NCBI GenBank assembly: GCA_947499775.1
Contig: CANMPY010000131.1
Span: forward strand, 1-6,031
Reading direction: 5' to 3'
DNA length: 6,031 bases
Source of the DNA: Bacteroidota bacterium
GTDB lineage: Bacteria > Bacteroidota > Bacteroidia > NS11-12g > UBA9320
In this document: in pieces, positions 1 to 6,031 of the stretch
Numbering within the stretch: the first letter of the stretch is position 1
Layout of the letters: each line of letters starts with the position of its first letter
Notes under the pieces: generated by a model
Seen by the model: only the letters and a program-made list of their open reading frames with translations
The model's database searches: none
What the model was told of the DNA's origin: nothing
Program-made: the position numbers and the translations under genes

Positions 1-108
1 AAGAGTAATCCTTTGAAAACTAAGAAAAATACACACCTATCTATTCAAAAAATTAATAATTATTTTATTTCGAATCCAACACCATTAAACTATTATAAAG
101 GCAATTAA
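1..108 (+). CDS. possible C-terminal tail of a gene entering from the left edge (partial)
   Basis: Reading from base 1, this frame stays open for 35 codons and stops at TAA 106-108. The other two plus frames hit stops within the first 15 bases. The translation is rich in Lys, Asn, Ile, Tyr and Ser, ending in LNYYKGN, and I do not recognise a family. In DNA this AT-rich, an open run of 35 codons can arise by chance, and the composition fits translated non-coding sequence as well as a real tail. In favour, the stop overlaps the receptor gene's stop by four bases (TTAA), the same arrangement as the convergent pair at 4545-4548. If it is not coding, positions 1-104 are plain AT-rich intergenic DNA in which I see no clear hairpin. 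Confidence 0.35.
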   Translation, partial: KSNPLKTKKNTHLSIQKINNYFISNPTPLNYYKGN

Positions 109-2426
109 TAGCTGTAATTTACTTGCAGCAAAAACCCTCTTGGGGGTCTCATATCGCATGGCCTGGTCATGTAACTGCGGTTTAATAAATTATTTATAAG
201 CAATCCTATTTTAAAATGCTTAACCGTTTTGCCTAGTCTAATATCAATTACATAATCGCCATTTTTACCCGTGTTGCGAATAGTTTGAATGCCTGGAACA
301 ACACTCGATATTGGGAAAGAGATAAATGCGGTGTCAATATTCTGCAAATAACTATTGTAACGAATACTTAACCCTGATTCCCATTTTTTGCGATCAAACT
401 GCAAATCCAACCGTATTAAATGTTTCGGCCTATATTTTAAAAAATTACCAGTTGGGTTACTGCTTGTATTTGCAAAAGTTAATCCTTTGCCTCTGAAATC
501 TGTATAGAATACTTCATTTGGATGAGTGGCAATGGCATTGGAAAAGGTATAGCCCCCAAGGCACTTTAGCTCTGATTGTTTCCACTTACGAAGTCCAGTA
601 AAGGATAAATCAATGCCACGTATTAAAGCATCCGATACATTAAGCGATTTGAAACCAACAGGTAAAGGATTTTGAAGCGATGGTTTTTCCCATTGTGCAA
701 AAGTAAACTCCATCATGTTTTTATATTCCATCCAAAATGCGGCCACATCCAATAGCCCTATTAGTTTTCCTTTTTTAAACCCTTGTTTTATTCCAATTTC
801 GGCATTCCAGCCAGTTTCTGATTTTAGATCAGGATTAGGATAAAGGCGTATTGGCCCAACAGATGTTAAAATATAAGACTCGGCAATGGTCGGAAACCTA
901 TACCCTTGGCCATAAGAGGTACGGAAAAAAGTAGCTTTGGCTAATTCGCGGCTTACACCTGCCCTAATCACCGGCTTAGATTCTTGATAGGTATTGAGTG
1001 TGTAATTTTCGTAACGCAAACCAGCATCCATATTCCATTTTCCTATTTTTTGATTGGCTTGTATATATGCCGCAGCATTAATTGAGGTTTGATAGCCCTG
1101 ATATAATGGAGATTGAGAGCGAGTAAGACTCGATGAAATACCTGAAATGAGTTTTAAATTAGTGTTTATTGTTTTAGAAAGTTGGTATTCGCCAAACCAA
1201 TTTGTTGAATAATTGCTCTGATTACTGCTGCCTAATGCATCTTCATTAACGGTATTATCAATTTTAAGAAACCTCCCTTGTATAAGATGCTTAAACCCTT
1301 TAGATCCTCCTTTATTTATAACAAAATAGGGGTCAATATTAAAACGCAAGGTTGTGTTTTTGGTAACACTACTGTCTAGTGCTGTATAAGCCAACTTATC
1401 ATTTTCCCATAATAAAAAGGAGCTGCTTTTACCTGTTTGAATATTTCCATTAATTCCAAAATAGGCGCCTATTTTAGGAAGTTCATGTTGGTATTGTGTG
1501 CCAAATCTAATACGTTGATCTTTGTCGCTCATTCGATATCCATCATCATTAAATCCATTTACAAAAAGAGTTAGCTGATTTTTTGAATTGAGTCGTTGAG
1601 CATGAAAAGCACGAACACCGTAGGTTGACAAAATTTTTCCACTATTCCAATTCAAGGCTTCATTTTTGGGTGAATTATAAAACCCATAGAAAGTTGAAAT
1701 TTTTGTTTCAGGCTTTAATTTTGGTTTACGCGTACGTATGTTGATAATACCATTTAAGGCCGATGACCCAAATAATACAGAGGATGCCCCTTTAATTACT
1801 TCTATGTTTTCAATGTTTTCGACTGGTAAAAATGACCACTGAACAGAGCCTGCATCACCCGATAGCATTGGCATTCCATCCAACATTACCATTACTCTAC
1901 TACCGCTGCCATAACTCCAACCACTTCCACTCCTTATAACCACTTGCCCATTTACAGCTTGGACTCCAGGTATTTGATCAACCGTATTTTCGGCAGTTGA
2001 TGGATTTTTGTTTTCAATCAAATAGGATTTAATAATTTCCATTGAAACTGAAGTGTTTTTCAAAGATTGATCGCTTTTTGAAGCAGATACTACAATTTCA
2101 TCCAATAAATTTTCGGAGATAGAAAGGGCAATGTTTAAAGTGAGTGAGCCATTATAAACAATTTGTTTAGTTTCAAACCCTGTTTTTGAAAATTCCATTA
2201 CATCATTCTGATTGGCATTGATGCTATAATATCCAGAATCATTTGAAAATGTGATACGTAACGAATTTAAATTTTTAACCGATACATTGCCTATACGGTT
2301 CACAGAATCAAACGTCCTTATGACGCCACTAACCAATACTTGAGCAGTTGATAATCCTGTATTTAGAAATGCTGAAATCAAAATTATTTTGACAACAGCG
2401 CTTAATTGTTTAACATTGTATCGCAT
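105..2426 (-). CDS. TonB-dependent outer-membrane receptor with N-terminal carboxypeptidase-regulatory-like domain
   Basis: This is a full-length 773-residue receptor that would import a scarce ligand across the outer membrane using TonB-ExbBD energy. Residues 1-29 form a Sec signal peptide (basic start, hydrophobic VVKIILISAF, cleavage near STA-Q). Residues 30-105 match the beta-sandwich carboxypeptidase-regulatory-like domain common in Bacteroidota receptors. A TonB-box-like stretch, LDEIVVSAS, lies at 108-116. The plug spans about 118-233, with VMLDGMPM, ENIENIEVIKGASSVLFGSSA and GIINIRT being typical plug signatures. The 22-strand barrel should cover about 240-773 and ends in a terminal strand closing with Tyr. 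The ATG at 2424-2426 is the only reasonable start: an in-frame stop lies three codons upstream, at 2436-2438. No SusD partner is adjacent and the protein is shorter than usual SusC proteins, so a polysaccharide role is not indicated. A siderophore, haem, cobalamin or metal ligand is possible, but the ligand cannot be read from the sequence. Family assignment is very secure. Confidence 0.95.
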   Translation of the reverse strand: MRYNVKQLSAVVKIILISAFLNTGLSTAQVLVSGVIRTFDSVNRIGNVSVKNLNSLRITFSNDSGYYSINANQNDVMEFSKTGFETKQIVYNGSLTLNIALSISENLLDEIVVSASKSDQSLKNTSVSMEIIKSYLIENKNPSTAENTVDQIPGVQAVNGQVVIRSGSGWSYGSGSRVMVMLDGMPMLSGDAGSVQWSFLPVENIENIEVIKGASSVLFGSSALNGIINIRTRKPKLKPETKISTFYGFYNSPKNEALNWNSGKILSTYGVRAFHAQRLNSKNQLTLFVNGFNDDGYRMSDKDQRIRFGTQYQHELPKIGAYFGINGNIQTGKSSSFLLWENDKLAYTALDSSVTKNTTLRFNIDPYFVINKGGSKGFKHLIQGRFLKIDNTVNEDALGSSNQSNYSTNWFGEYQLSKTINTNLKLISGISSSLTRSQSPLYQGYQTSINAAAYIQANQKIGKWNMDAGLRYENYTLNTYQESKPVIRAGVSRELAKATFFRTSYGQGYRFPTIAESYILTSVGPIRLYPNPDLKSETGWNAEIGIKQGFKKGKLIGLLDVAAFWMEYKNMMEFTFAQWEKPSLQNPLPVGFKSLNVSDALIRGIDLSFTGLRKWKQSELKCLGGYTFSNAIATHPNEVFYTDFRGKGLTFANTSSNPTGNFLKYRPKHLIRLDLQFDRKKWESGLSIRYNSYLQNIDTAFISFPISSVVPGIQTIRNTGKNGDYVIDIRLGKTVKHFKIGLLINNLLNRSYMTRPCDMRPPRGFLLQVNYSY
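2387..2418 (+). promoter_or_regulatory. candidate Bacteroidota-type promoter for the three-gene plus-strand cluster
   Basis: TTTTG at 2387-2391 and TAACATTG at 2411-2418 are separated by 19 bases. This fits the Bacteroidota sigma-factor consensus (TTTG or TTG, about 19 bases, TAnnTTTG) with one mismatch in the -7 element. Transcription would start near 2424, leaving a leader of roughly 15 bases before the ATG at 2440. Both elements lie inside the signal-peptide coding region of the divergent receptor gene, as expected because only 13 bases separate the two genes. I found no comparably good promoter on the minus strand for the receptor. In AT-rich DNA, near-matches to this motif are common. 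Confidence 0.4.
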
Positions 2427-2439
2427 AATAATTATTCAA

Positions 2440-3150
2440 ATGACCAAAAATCTTTTTATACTATCACTATTTATTTTTATTTCTTTCAATAGTTTCGCTC
2501 AATGCACGCCTGATAATTCAATTGTCAAGCCAGGATTTTATCCTGCTAAATTACCAGATGCAGTTGTTGGAATAGCCTACAATGAAGTTATTCAGTTTAA
2601 AGTCCTAAAAGATACAACCGTTATTGTGTTTGGAAATCCTACAGTTGCTACAGTCGATTCGGCAACAATAACAAATGTAATGGGTATTCCTAATGGCCTT
2701 ACTTTTGTACTCAATAAAATTTCCCAAACTTATACTCCTGCAGAAGTTGGGTGTGCTTTGGTTTCGGGTACTGCAACAAAAGCCGACACCTTTAAATTAA
2801 AAATTTGTTTAATGATTTTTGCCAAAGTTGCAGGTTTTGCCGTTGCGCAACCCGATACCATTCGTAGCTTTTCAATTATTGTAAAAGGTTCGGGCGGTAC
2901 ACATGAATTGACTAACGTGTCAAAATCATTTTACCCTAATCCTATATCTAATGCGGTGTTATCTATAAATACTGACTTGGTAAAACCAGGAAATGTGTTA
3001 TCAATATATAACGGCCAAGGGCAGTGTATGGCAATGCATATAATTGATGCGTTTACATCAACTGTTGCTTTCGACTATCCTAAAGGATTGTATTATATTG
3101 CCCTAAATAAAGGGAATACTGTAAGCCGTATAAAACTTATAAAAAATTAA
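2440..3150 (+). CDS. secreted protein with one Ig-like module and a T9SS type A sorting domain
   Basis: This 236-residue protein is predicted to be exported by Sec and then passed through the outer membrane by the type IX secretion system. Residues 1-20 are a strong signal peptide (MTKN followed by a Phe/Ile/Leu core), cleaved at SFA-Q21. Residues about 30-148 look like a single beta-sandwich module of the putative-Ig type seen in many Bacteroidota secreted proteins: YPAKLPDAVVGIAYNEVIQF, then GIPNGLTF, then a GCALVSGTAT turn. Residues about 156-236 form the sorting domain, with the hallmark FYPNP at 164-168, the middle strand VLSIYNGQGQ and the closing GLYYIALN plus SRIKLIKN. No enzymatic domain is visible, so an adhesive or structural role is more likely than catalysis, which is inference. 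The ATG at 2440 was chosen because it opens the signal peptide; the upstream TTG at 2389 would bury it and overlap the receptor gene. The next gene starts 18 bases downstream. Confidence 0.88.
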   Translation: MTKNLFILSLFIFISFNSFAQCTPDNSIVKPGFYPAKLPDAVVGIAYNEVIQFKVLKDTTVIVFGNPTVATVDSATITNVMGIPNGLTFVLNKISQTYTPAEVGCALVSGTATKADTFKLKICLMIFAKVAGFAVAQPDTIRSFSIIVKGSGGTHELTNVSKSFYPNPISNAVLSINTDLVKPGNVLSIYNGQGQCMAMHIIDAFTSTVAFDYPKGLYYIALNKGNTVSRIKLIKN

Positions 3151-3168
3151 GTTTTGCTTATACCCTCT

Positions 3169-3720
3169 ATGAATTGGATAATACCCTTAAGAAAAGGAGT
3201 TCAAAGGAATGCTATTTTATTGCTTAAAAGGCAAAGTGAATCTTTTATTAATCGCATTAAATCGAGTAAAATTATTTATGTAAGCTTAGTTTGTGTTTTC
3301 CTTTCGAATTGTAAAAGCTCAAAAACACAAATAGCTGTAAAAGCCTTAAAATTTCAATATTCTGAGGAATATTGTGCTGGGGCGGCGCCAAGCGAAGCTA
3401 TGCTTCAGCAAATGGCACTGATGAAACCATTTGCCGATAAGGAATTAGAACTTTTTATAGGTAATCCTATGTACGTTAACCCTATTATTTATAAAACAAA
3501 TGCTTTAGGTGAAATTTTTGTTCCCAGCACATTGGGAAATTTAATTTACGTTAATTTATATCCTTCAATAAATGGATTTAAAAATGATGCCACAGAATTT
3601 GAATGTTATAAAAAATTTGTGACTGACCATTTGATACGGATTGATTTAACTACACCTGATAAAATTCTTAATTTTTCGACTGTTATTCAATGCAATCCTT
3701 GTATTCCATTAGCCCCATAA
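3169..3720 (+). CDS. predicted lipoprotein with conserved-looking cysteines, function unknown
   Basis: The frame encodes 183 residues from the ATG at 3169. A hydrophobic segment (IIYVSLVCVFLSNC, about 35-48) ends in a lipobox-like LSN-C, so Cys48 would be the lipidated residue and the mature protein about 136 residues. The mature part starts with a Ser/Lys-rich linker. It carries YCAGAAPSEAML at 68-79, a short beta-rich middle (KELELFIGNP, then an ALGEIFVPS turn) and a Cys-containing end (FECYKK with Cys146, then QCNPCIPLAP with Cys175 and Cys178). From memory, small Bacteroidota lipoproteins with a YCGGAxP start and a CxxPC end look similar and have a transthyretin-like beta-sandwich appearance, but none has a role I can name. 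The n-region of 34 residues before the hydrophobic core is unusually long. A later start, for example the TTG codon at 3220-3222, would give a normal signal peptide. It lies 3 bases before the Lgt-family gene, which implies co-translation. Confidence 0.78.
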   Translation: MNWIIPLRKGVQRNAILLLKRQSESFINRIKSSKIIYVSLVCVFLSNCKSSKTQIAVKALKFQYSEEYCAGAAPSEAMLQQMALMKPFADKELELFIGNPMYVNPIIYKTNALGEIFVPSTLGNLIYVNLYPSINGFKNDATEFECYKKFVTDHLIRIDLTTPDKILNFSTVIQCNPCIPLAP

Positions 3721-3723
3721 ACC

Positions 3724-4548
3724 ATGTTTCCCAAAATAATTAGTTTTAAGACTCCCGATTTTTTAAGCAGCTTTTTGCCTGATCATCTTTCGTTAAATTC
3801 ATATGGATTTTTCATTGGATTGGGAATTATGGCGGCCTATTTTATCATTCTTTATAAAACAAAACACCTAGGATTAACAAAGGATCGTTTGTCTGAATTG
3901 TTTCTTTGGGGATTTCTGGCCGCATTTGTGGGAGGCAAGCTTCTGTTTTACCTTGAGGATCCTACGAAATATATTAATAATCCTATTTTAATGTTAAAAA
4001 ATATTGGAAACGGATTTGTATTTTATGGGTCATTGCTGCTTGTTGTACCAACTATTTATTTTTGGCTGCGATACTATAAAATTTCCTTTTGGCCATTTAT
4101 GGATGGGGTAGCTTTCGGTGGACCAGTATTACATTCACTGGGGCGAGTAGGCTGTTTCTTGGCAGGGTGTTGTCATGGTAAAATTTGTCCTGATGGCATT
4201 AAAAATATAGTTGGTGTAACCTTTACGGATCCAAGTTCGGCGGCAAGCATTACTAATATTCCAATATATCCTACTCAACTTTTCGATATTGCTATCAATA
4301 TGTTAACCTTACTGGTGGTATATTTGGTTTCGAAAAAACAGCAATTCGAAGGGCAATTATTTTTAATTTATATAACACTGTATGGTATTGGGCGTGTTAT
4401 AAATGAAAATTTCAGAGGTGATGAGGATAGAGGGTATTTGCTGGGCGGAATGGTAACGTATTCGCAGTTTATAGCCTTCGTTTTGATACTACTTTCTTCC
4501 ATCGCTTGGTATTTTCTGCAAAAAAAATCGAAGTCAACTCATGCTTAA
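3724..4548 (+). CDS. divergent Lgt-family (prolipoprotein diacylglyceryl transferase-like) membrane protein
   Basis: This is a 274-residue polytopic inner-membrane protein of the Lgt family, close to the usual 260-300 residues, with about seven hydrophobic segments (around 25-45, 57-75, 96-118, 125-146, 188-203, 211-227 and 245-265). Canonical Lgt moves diacylglycerol from phosphatidylglycerol to the lipobox cysteine of prolipoproteins. Aligned by eye with E. coli Lgt, Tyr27 (Y26), Arg141 (R143), Gly152 (G154), Arg224 (R239) and Glu228 (E243) are kept, and YPTQLFD (182-188) replaces HPSQLYE. Three other important positions differ: H103 is Tyr101 in FVFYGS, N146 is Cys144, and E151 is Cys149 in GRVGCFLAGCCHG. 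I recall this GCFLAGCC form in other Lgt-like proteins, so it seems to be a separate subgroup rather than a decayed copy. Lipoprotein lipidation is plausible but not assured, so no lgt symbol is given. The gene lies 3 bases after a predicted lipoprotein gene and is last in the cluster; its TAA overlaps the opposing gene's stop. Confidence 0.88.
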   Translation: MFPKIISFKTPDFLSSFLPDHLSLNSYGFFIGLGIMAAYFIILYKTKHLGLTKDRLSELFLWGFLAAFVGGKLLFYLEDPTKYINNPILMLKNIGNGFVFYGSLLLVVPTIYFWLRYYKISFWPFMDGVAFGGPVLHSLGRVGCFLAGCCHGKICPDGIKNIVGVTFTDPSSAASITNIPIYPTQLFDIAINMLTLLVVYLVSKKQQFEGQLFLIYITLYGIGRVINENFRGDEDRGYLLGGMVTYSQFIAFVLILLSSIAWYFLQKKSKSTHA

Positions 4549-4560
4549 TTCGCATTAAGC
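4543..4560. terminator. candidate bidirectional terminator hairpin at convergent gene ends
   Basis: GCTTAAT (4543-4549) and ATTAAGC (4554-4560) form a perfect 7-bp inverted repeat around the 4-base loop TCGC. The left arm contains the stop codons of both converging genes. On the minus strand a run of seven or more T residues (plus-strand A run about 4520-4527) follows the hairpin after about 15 bases. No comparable T run follows on the plus strand. The stem is short and AT-rich, so it is at best a weak intrinsic terminator. It could also act by RNA pairing between the converging transcripts. Confidence 0.35.
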
Positions 4561-6031
4561 TTATACAATTTCATGGTTGAATCGGCTGTTTGAAACACGA
4601 ATGAATGATTTTTTTTAATTAAATAATTTCCTTCAGCTAAAGCGTTTGTATTTTTTTGGTATACCACTAAATAATCAGCAGACACATCGCTAAAGCTATT
4701 TAATTGCTTCTTGCTTCTTAATTCATTGTATAAGGTATTTGCATTGGTTTTATTTGGTTTAAAAAGCAAAGGGAACCATGGGTAATAGGTTTCGTAGTTT
4801 TCTAAAATAATGCATGAATTGGCTATTCCAAGGTAATTGTTGGAGTGGCCCAAAAACCAATCTTCTTCATTAGAAATAGGCCATACGGTAGCTCCAATAG
4901 GAATATGTTTACCCACTTCTACATAATTAACACTCGCTTGGGTATATGATCTTAAGCGCCCATTATGGCGTTTCATTACTAGTCCTAAATGAATACTAAG
5001 CACGGCTAAACTAGATATTAAAATTACTGTTTTATGGTAATTAAAGCTTGCAACCAACACAATTAGAAGCAAATAAAAGCTCATGGCCAACCGAAACGAA
5101 AGCATTCCTGCACCAGCATTATTTGGTATTATAAAAAACAATAAACCAATAAAAATAGATGTTAATAGAATGGATTTTTTTACTGTGTTGGATATGGATT
5201 TGTAACCAATAAAAAATAAAATAAAAAGTAATACTACTAATGGAATTGTGAGTTTTGATTCGCCTGTTAAATCAAAGACAGTCAGGGGTTCTAACCGAAA
5301 AAATAGGATTAATTTATTAAGGTAATTGATAGGTTTTTCATCCGTTAGCATTGAAATTTTAGCAATAAAATTTAGGCTTAAAAATAAGGTGGGTAAAAAT
5401 ACGAGAATCATAAATCCTATTTTCTTAAACCAAGCTAGATACTTCAACCTATCTTCATTTAACTGGTAGATGGTGTAAATAGCCAATAAAATTAAAAATA
5501 CGGCATACATCACTATACTTGAAAACCATAAAAAAATAGAAAAACAAAACAAGCCTAAATAGTATAAATATCCTTCGGTTTTTGCAGAAAGCAACCAATA
5601 AATAAAGCAATACAAAAGTGTAAACGATAAAAGTTGGTTGTATAATCCAATATAAAAAAAGGAACTAAAAATAAAAGGTAATATAAAACAACTCAGTAAT
5701 TTATTCTCTGGATTTAATTTTATAATAATTAATCTGAACACAATGGCTTGTGATAAGATAAGCGCAATAACAAATATTTTTTGAGCCCATAATGCAGAAA
5801 ACACACACATTAATAATGCTAGTAAAATATGATCCAGCCAATTGGGTACAATAACCGTATTAAATTGATAAAAATCATGATATGGCGAGGTTGAGTTAAG
5901 GAGTAAATCTTTAAGTATTGCAGAATTATAAAGGTGTGCAGCGCCATCAACCGATGGGTAAATTGGAATTAGGAGAACTAATATGGCCGAAAAAAATAGG
6001 GGAATATAAAAGACGAATTTAGAGTCGAGGA
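4545..6031 (-). CDS. polytopic GT-C-like glycosyltransferase family membrane protein (5' end beyond window)
   Basis: The frame is open from the right edge to the stop at 4545-4547, giving 494 visible residues; the start codon is outside the window. The first Met seen, at 5808-5810, is not a credible start, because 73 more codons without a stop precede it. They encode a transmembrane helix (FVFYIPLFFSAILVLLIPIY) followed by YPSVDGAAHLYNS. An acidic motif in the first periplasmic loop after helix 1 is typical of GT-C transferases, which use polyprenyl-phosphate sugars. About ten hydrophobic helices follow, then a soluble tail of about 125 residues after MKRHNGRLRSY, with NYETYYPWFPLLF in it. 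I recall DGxxHLYN and NYE...FP motifs from uncharacterised bacterial membrane glycosyltransferase-like proteins. Donor and acceptor are unknown; cell-surface glycan or glycoprotein assembly is inferred. It converges on the Lgt-like gene with a four-base overlap, so it is not part of that operon. Confidence 0.8.
   Translation of the reverse strand, partial: LDSKFVFYIPLFFSAILVLLIPIYPSVDGAAHLYNSAILKDLLLNSTSPYHDFYQFNTVIVPNWLDHILLALLMCVFSALWAQKIFVIALILSQAIVFRLIIIKLNPENKLLSCFILPFIFSSFFYIGLYNQLLSFTLLYCFIYWLLSAKTEGYLYYLGLFCFSIFLWFSSIVMYAVFLILLAIYTIYQLNEDRLKYLAWFKKIGFMILVFLPTLFLSLNFIAKISMLTDEKPINYLNKLILFFRLEPLTVFDLTGESKLTIPLVVLLFILFFIGYKSISNTVKKSILLTSIFIGLLFFIIPNNAGAGMLSFRLAMSFYLLLIVLVASFNYHKTVILISSLAVLSIHLGLVMKRHNGRLRSYTQASVNYVEVGKHIPIGATVWPISNEEDWFLGHSNNYLGIANSCIILENYETYYPWFPLLFKPNKTNANTLYNELRSKKQLNSFSDVSADYLVVYQKNTNALAEGNYLIKKNHSFVFQTADSTMKLYKLNAN

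Noticed and set aside
55..64. Palindrome AATAATTATT downstream of the receptor gene
   Set aside because: It is a short, wholly A/T palindrome with no loop, expected by chance in this composition and unconvincing as a terminator or operator.
201..212. The 12-mer AATCCTATTTTA at about 201 also occurs near 3979
   Set aside because: Two isolated copies within unrelated coding frames in AT-rich DNA do not indicate a repeat element.
105..2426. Receptor as a SusC of a polysaccharide-utilisation locus
   Set aside because: No SusD-like gene or glycoside hydrolase is present, and 773 residues is short for SusC. The general TonB-dependent receptor call is safer.
2389..2439. TTG start giving a 17-residue longer secreted protein
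   Set aside because: It would place a non-signal leader ahead of an excellent signal peptide and overlap the divergent receptor gene. The ATG at 2440 is better.
2437..2490. Minus-strand promoter for the receptor gene within the secreted-protein gene
   Set aside because: The nearest -7-like match (GATTTTTG on the minus strand, 2445-2452) has no TTG-type element at suitable spacing.
3154..3168. TTG start five codons before the lipoprotein ATG
   Set aside because: It lengthens an already overlong n-region, and nothing supports it over the ATG at 3169.

Overview
The window looks like chromosomal DNA from a low-GC member of the Bacteroidota. Four signs support this. A TonB-dependent receptor carries an N-terminal carboxypeptidase-regulatory-like domain. 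A secreted protein ends in a type IX secretion (T9SS type A) sorting domain. The genes have no clear Shine-Dalgarno sites. One candidate promoter resembles the Bacteroidota TTTG / TAnnTTTG consensus. Genus cannot be determined. I see no insertion sequence, phage gene, CRISPR array, tRNA or rRNA.

Layout from left to right. Positions 1-108 hold an open plus-strand frame, possibly the tail of a gene entering from the left. A minus-strand TonB-dependent outer-membrane receptor fills 105-2426. Thirteen bases away, a compact plus-strand cluster of three genes begins: a T9SS-sorted secreted protein with one Ig-like module (2440-3150), a small predicted lipoprotein (3169-3720), and a divergent Lgt-family membrane protein (3724-4548). 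The gaps inside the cluster are 18 and 3 bases, so it is probably one transcript. A minus-strand polytopic membrane protein resembling GT-C glycosyltransferases converges on it. That gene ends at 4545 and continues past the right edge of the window.

Functionally this is a cell-envelope neighbourhood: an outer-membrane importer, a surface or secreted protein, a lipoprotein, an enzyme of the lipoprotein-lipidation family and a probable lipid-linked sugar transferase. A joint role for the three-gene cluster is inference from spacing only. The most notable points are: the Lgt-family protein lacks three residues reported as important in E. coli Lgt while keeping others; the glycosyltransferase-like frame runs at least 73 codons upstream of its first visible Met, and that extension holds the expected acidic loop motif; a very short divergent spacer forces the plus-strand promoter into the receptor gene; and convergent stop codons share a TTAA within a perfect 7-bp hairpin stem. 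I did not find a clearly novel multi-gene system.
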